Below the pieces are notes generated by a model. It was given only the letters and a program-made list of their open reading frames with translations, searched no databases and was not told the DNA's origin. From Thereva unica (taxonomy: Eukaryota > Arthropoda > Insecta > Diptera > Therevidae), in assembly GCA_949987705.1 (NCBI GenBank), contig OX465281.1:201177112-201241111 (forward strand): a stretch of DNA of 64,000 bases, written 5' to 3'. This document shows positions 57,701 through 60,700 of this stretch, piece by piece (within the stretch, counting starts at the first letter, position 1; each line of letters begins with the position of its first letter). A program made the translations under genes and the position numbers.

Positions 57701-60700
57701 TGGAGTAAGTAAGCTGCAAAACACTGGTGTTCTTGAGCTCTGTCGCTTTATTAAAAGCTCCAAATGGTTAGAATAGCCTGAATTTTGTCCCAAAACTAGA
57801 ATGGCATCACAATGGGTTCAATGGTATGCGTAAGTGGGCTCCACAGTGGCGAAGCAGCCGTTTCAATCTAACCTAACTTAAAATGAAGGAACCCGAAAAG
57901 GTATGAAATGTTCAGCTATTTTTGGTTGTCTGTCGCTTCGTTTTTTAGTACGTTTACCATTGAATATCCTGGCTAACATTCTTTCTTTAGAGGCTCGTGC
58001 GACGTATACGAGCCATCATAGTCGGCAGGATGTAATTATAGTTACAGGGCGCGTTTTATGTTTCAGGCCGATTGCTTTTGGCCGCCATTCTGATCTGGCT
58101 GCCACTTGTCAGACCACATAGAATAGTTGTTGATAATAGCCAATAACATATTCTAATGCTGCGTTTTACAGCTTGGTATTATAGACCAGGAGTGGCCAAC
58201 CTTTTTGGTGGCAAAGGCGCAAGAACGGTCCGTACTACAACTAGATGCCTTACTACTGGAGAAGGATCAAAGTGATCGAAGCCAGGTAGATGAAACCGCA
58301 AGGGATGATTTCTATTCCTAATACTCTAGACCACATGCTAGACCTATACCTCCGGATTTCTATAGCAGACGTCCCAATGTCTTTCTCTCAGTATGTCTTC
58401 CTAGAATACAACTAATTTACCTTGGCAACCTTCCTGCCCATAGAAGTAGTGTTGGTTAGGGAACGATTATAAAATGAGCTTGTAAGAGGTGCCTCTTTTT
58501 TTTGAGCCAGTACAATGTCATATTTCAAATAGGGGCCTCGGTAGTCTAGGGAGTTAGGCGTCTGGCTAACATCCCAGAGGTCCCGGGTTTGAATACCAGC
58601 AGCGCCACGGTCCTTCGATTTTTCCACTTTCCCACCTCTTTAACCTTCCTTCTTTCTTCTTTCCTTTTTATATTCCTGATTCCTCCTGTCATAGCCTTCC
58701 TTAGTCCTTCTCTGGTTGGGAGTAGGTGGACTAAAAATATCGCGGGTAGGTTGTGGCAGTTCCTTCTTCCCCGACTAGAGCTTCTGTTCGACATTGCACT
58801 CTATATGAAGAAAATAGATTGTCAACAGTGTAAAGGACGGAGTATATCCAGATTTTTCTAGTTCTGGTTCATGTTCAAGATGAACCTTCTAACTAACGCC
58901 CAATAGCAATTTCTTCTATTCTCGCGAAAACCTTGGAGACGATAATCAATAAAAAGCTAATGGAATGAATATCTAGACTCTTAATCAAATGCTACACGAT
59001 AGGCAATACCGCTTTAGACCAAAATGGTCTATTGGCTACCTCCTTGTGTGTTTTACCGAGCAAGCATCCATCGCATCTGTGAGTATGGTCTGTTTGCTTT
59101 AGATATTTCCAAGGTTTTTGACAAAGTATGGCCGGTATTATCCAGGGGTTACATTCTATCGCCCGAAATTTTTCGAATCTTTATTCATTATCTGTTCTCT
59201 ATCCCCTCCAACATACTTCACAGCTTTGCTGATAATGATAGCCTGCGACACCTATGATTTTGACCATATAAGCATTTTCCAGAACTTGCCTCTATAACTT
59301 TGAACTGATATCCAATTCTATAAAACCGGATATCGATTTTATTCTTGACTGGGGCAGCAAGAATCGTGTTGAATTTAAAGTCTCCAAAACGAAGTACTGT
59401 CTCATCTGTAACACAACTTGCATCGACCTTCCTTCTACCTCAGTGAACAGTGAGAATCTTGACCCAACCCTAACATCCTAGTGGTAAGCGTCTCAATGCC
59501 TTGGATTTCTTGATAGATGCAAGTTCCTCCTTCAGTATCGCGGGGTACAATCTACAAGTCTTACATACATACCACCTTAGCATGTGCTGTCAAAGTACAA
59601 AATAGCACCTTAAAACTCATCGGTAATGGCACTTTTTGCGCCTCAATTGACTCAATAAACCACCGTAGGATTTTAGCAGTCTTGACAAATTTTTATCGCT
59701 CTTATTGTAGCCACTGTTACACTGATATTACCGCCCTCCTGGCTGCACGTCAATATTTTTCCCGCATTATAAGACTATCCCGCTAGGCAACTCTCATAAC
59801 TCTACAATTGAACTACCCGACTGTGGATGAACGAGCTCGTACAGCATCTTAGAGTTCAAACGTAAGGTTTATCAAATTCTACACCCCCTCTCACTTTTCG
59901 TATTCTCGTCTATCTATCAAACTAAGCTTGCTGCTAGACTTTGCCCCATGTCCTGAATCACATAGCTGAGTGCTGGTGGAATGGTTATTCCAAAGCTTGG
60001 TTTTTCCACATAAAATAACTAAGAACTTCCTTCTTTTCGTTGAAGTCCCTCAGACACCGAATTGTTACTTTAATATGTTTTAGATTATTTGCTATTACGA
60101 CATTTTTGTTATATTTTTCCTTGCTTTTTTTACGATGGCACGCTTTACTTTCTATAATAAATCCTCTCTTGCAACATGGAATCTAAACATTTCGCTAAAC
60201 ATTTTCATTTTATATTTCGTTTATTTTCAATCAAGGATTTTATTAATATTTTAAAAAATATTTTTAAAACGAAAAATTTAATATTCCCTAAAATAACTTC
60301 TCTATTTAGCAATATGGATAAGCAAAAGAATTCATTGCTAGAAGCACTTGTCAAGAAGGGTATCGCAACGTGTAAGCTAAAATTGTTAGAGAATGGAAAA
60401 GACAAGGAAATCTCCACTGCAGCTGGACAACTGGATGAAATTGATGCTATTTACACAGAGATTGGAAAGTTTATCGACACAACAGATGCAAAGGTAATAA
60501 CTGAAGCAACCGTTCGAGTTCATGAACTTTAACTAACAACATAACATTTACCTATTATCCCCCTCTAGGTTATTTACTTTTCTCTCTGGCATGCTCATGC
60601 TCACTACCATTACGGACGGATGACCAAGTATTTGCTGAAAATTCACGATGAGAAACTTAATAGAGATGCTCTGGAAGAGCTTATCTTGGTTGTTGGTAGC

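Noticed and set aside
60176..60309. ATG at 60176 as the start of a separate small gene containing exon k
   Set aside because: Family similarity begins exactly at the acceptor at 60310, and exon j joins in frame; the upstream codons are intronic.
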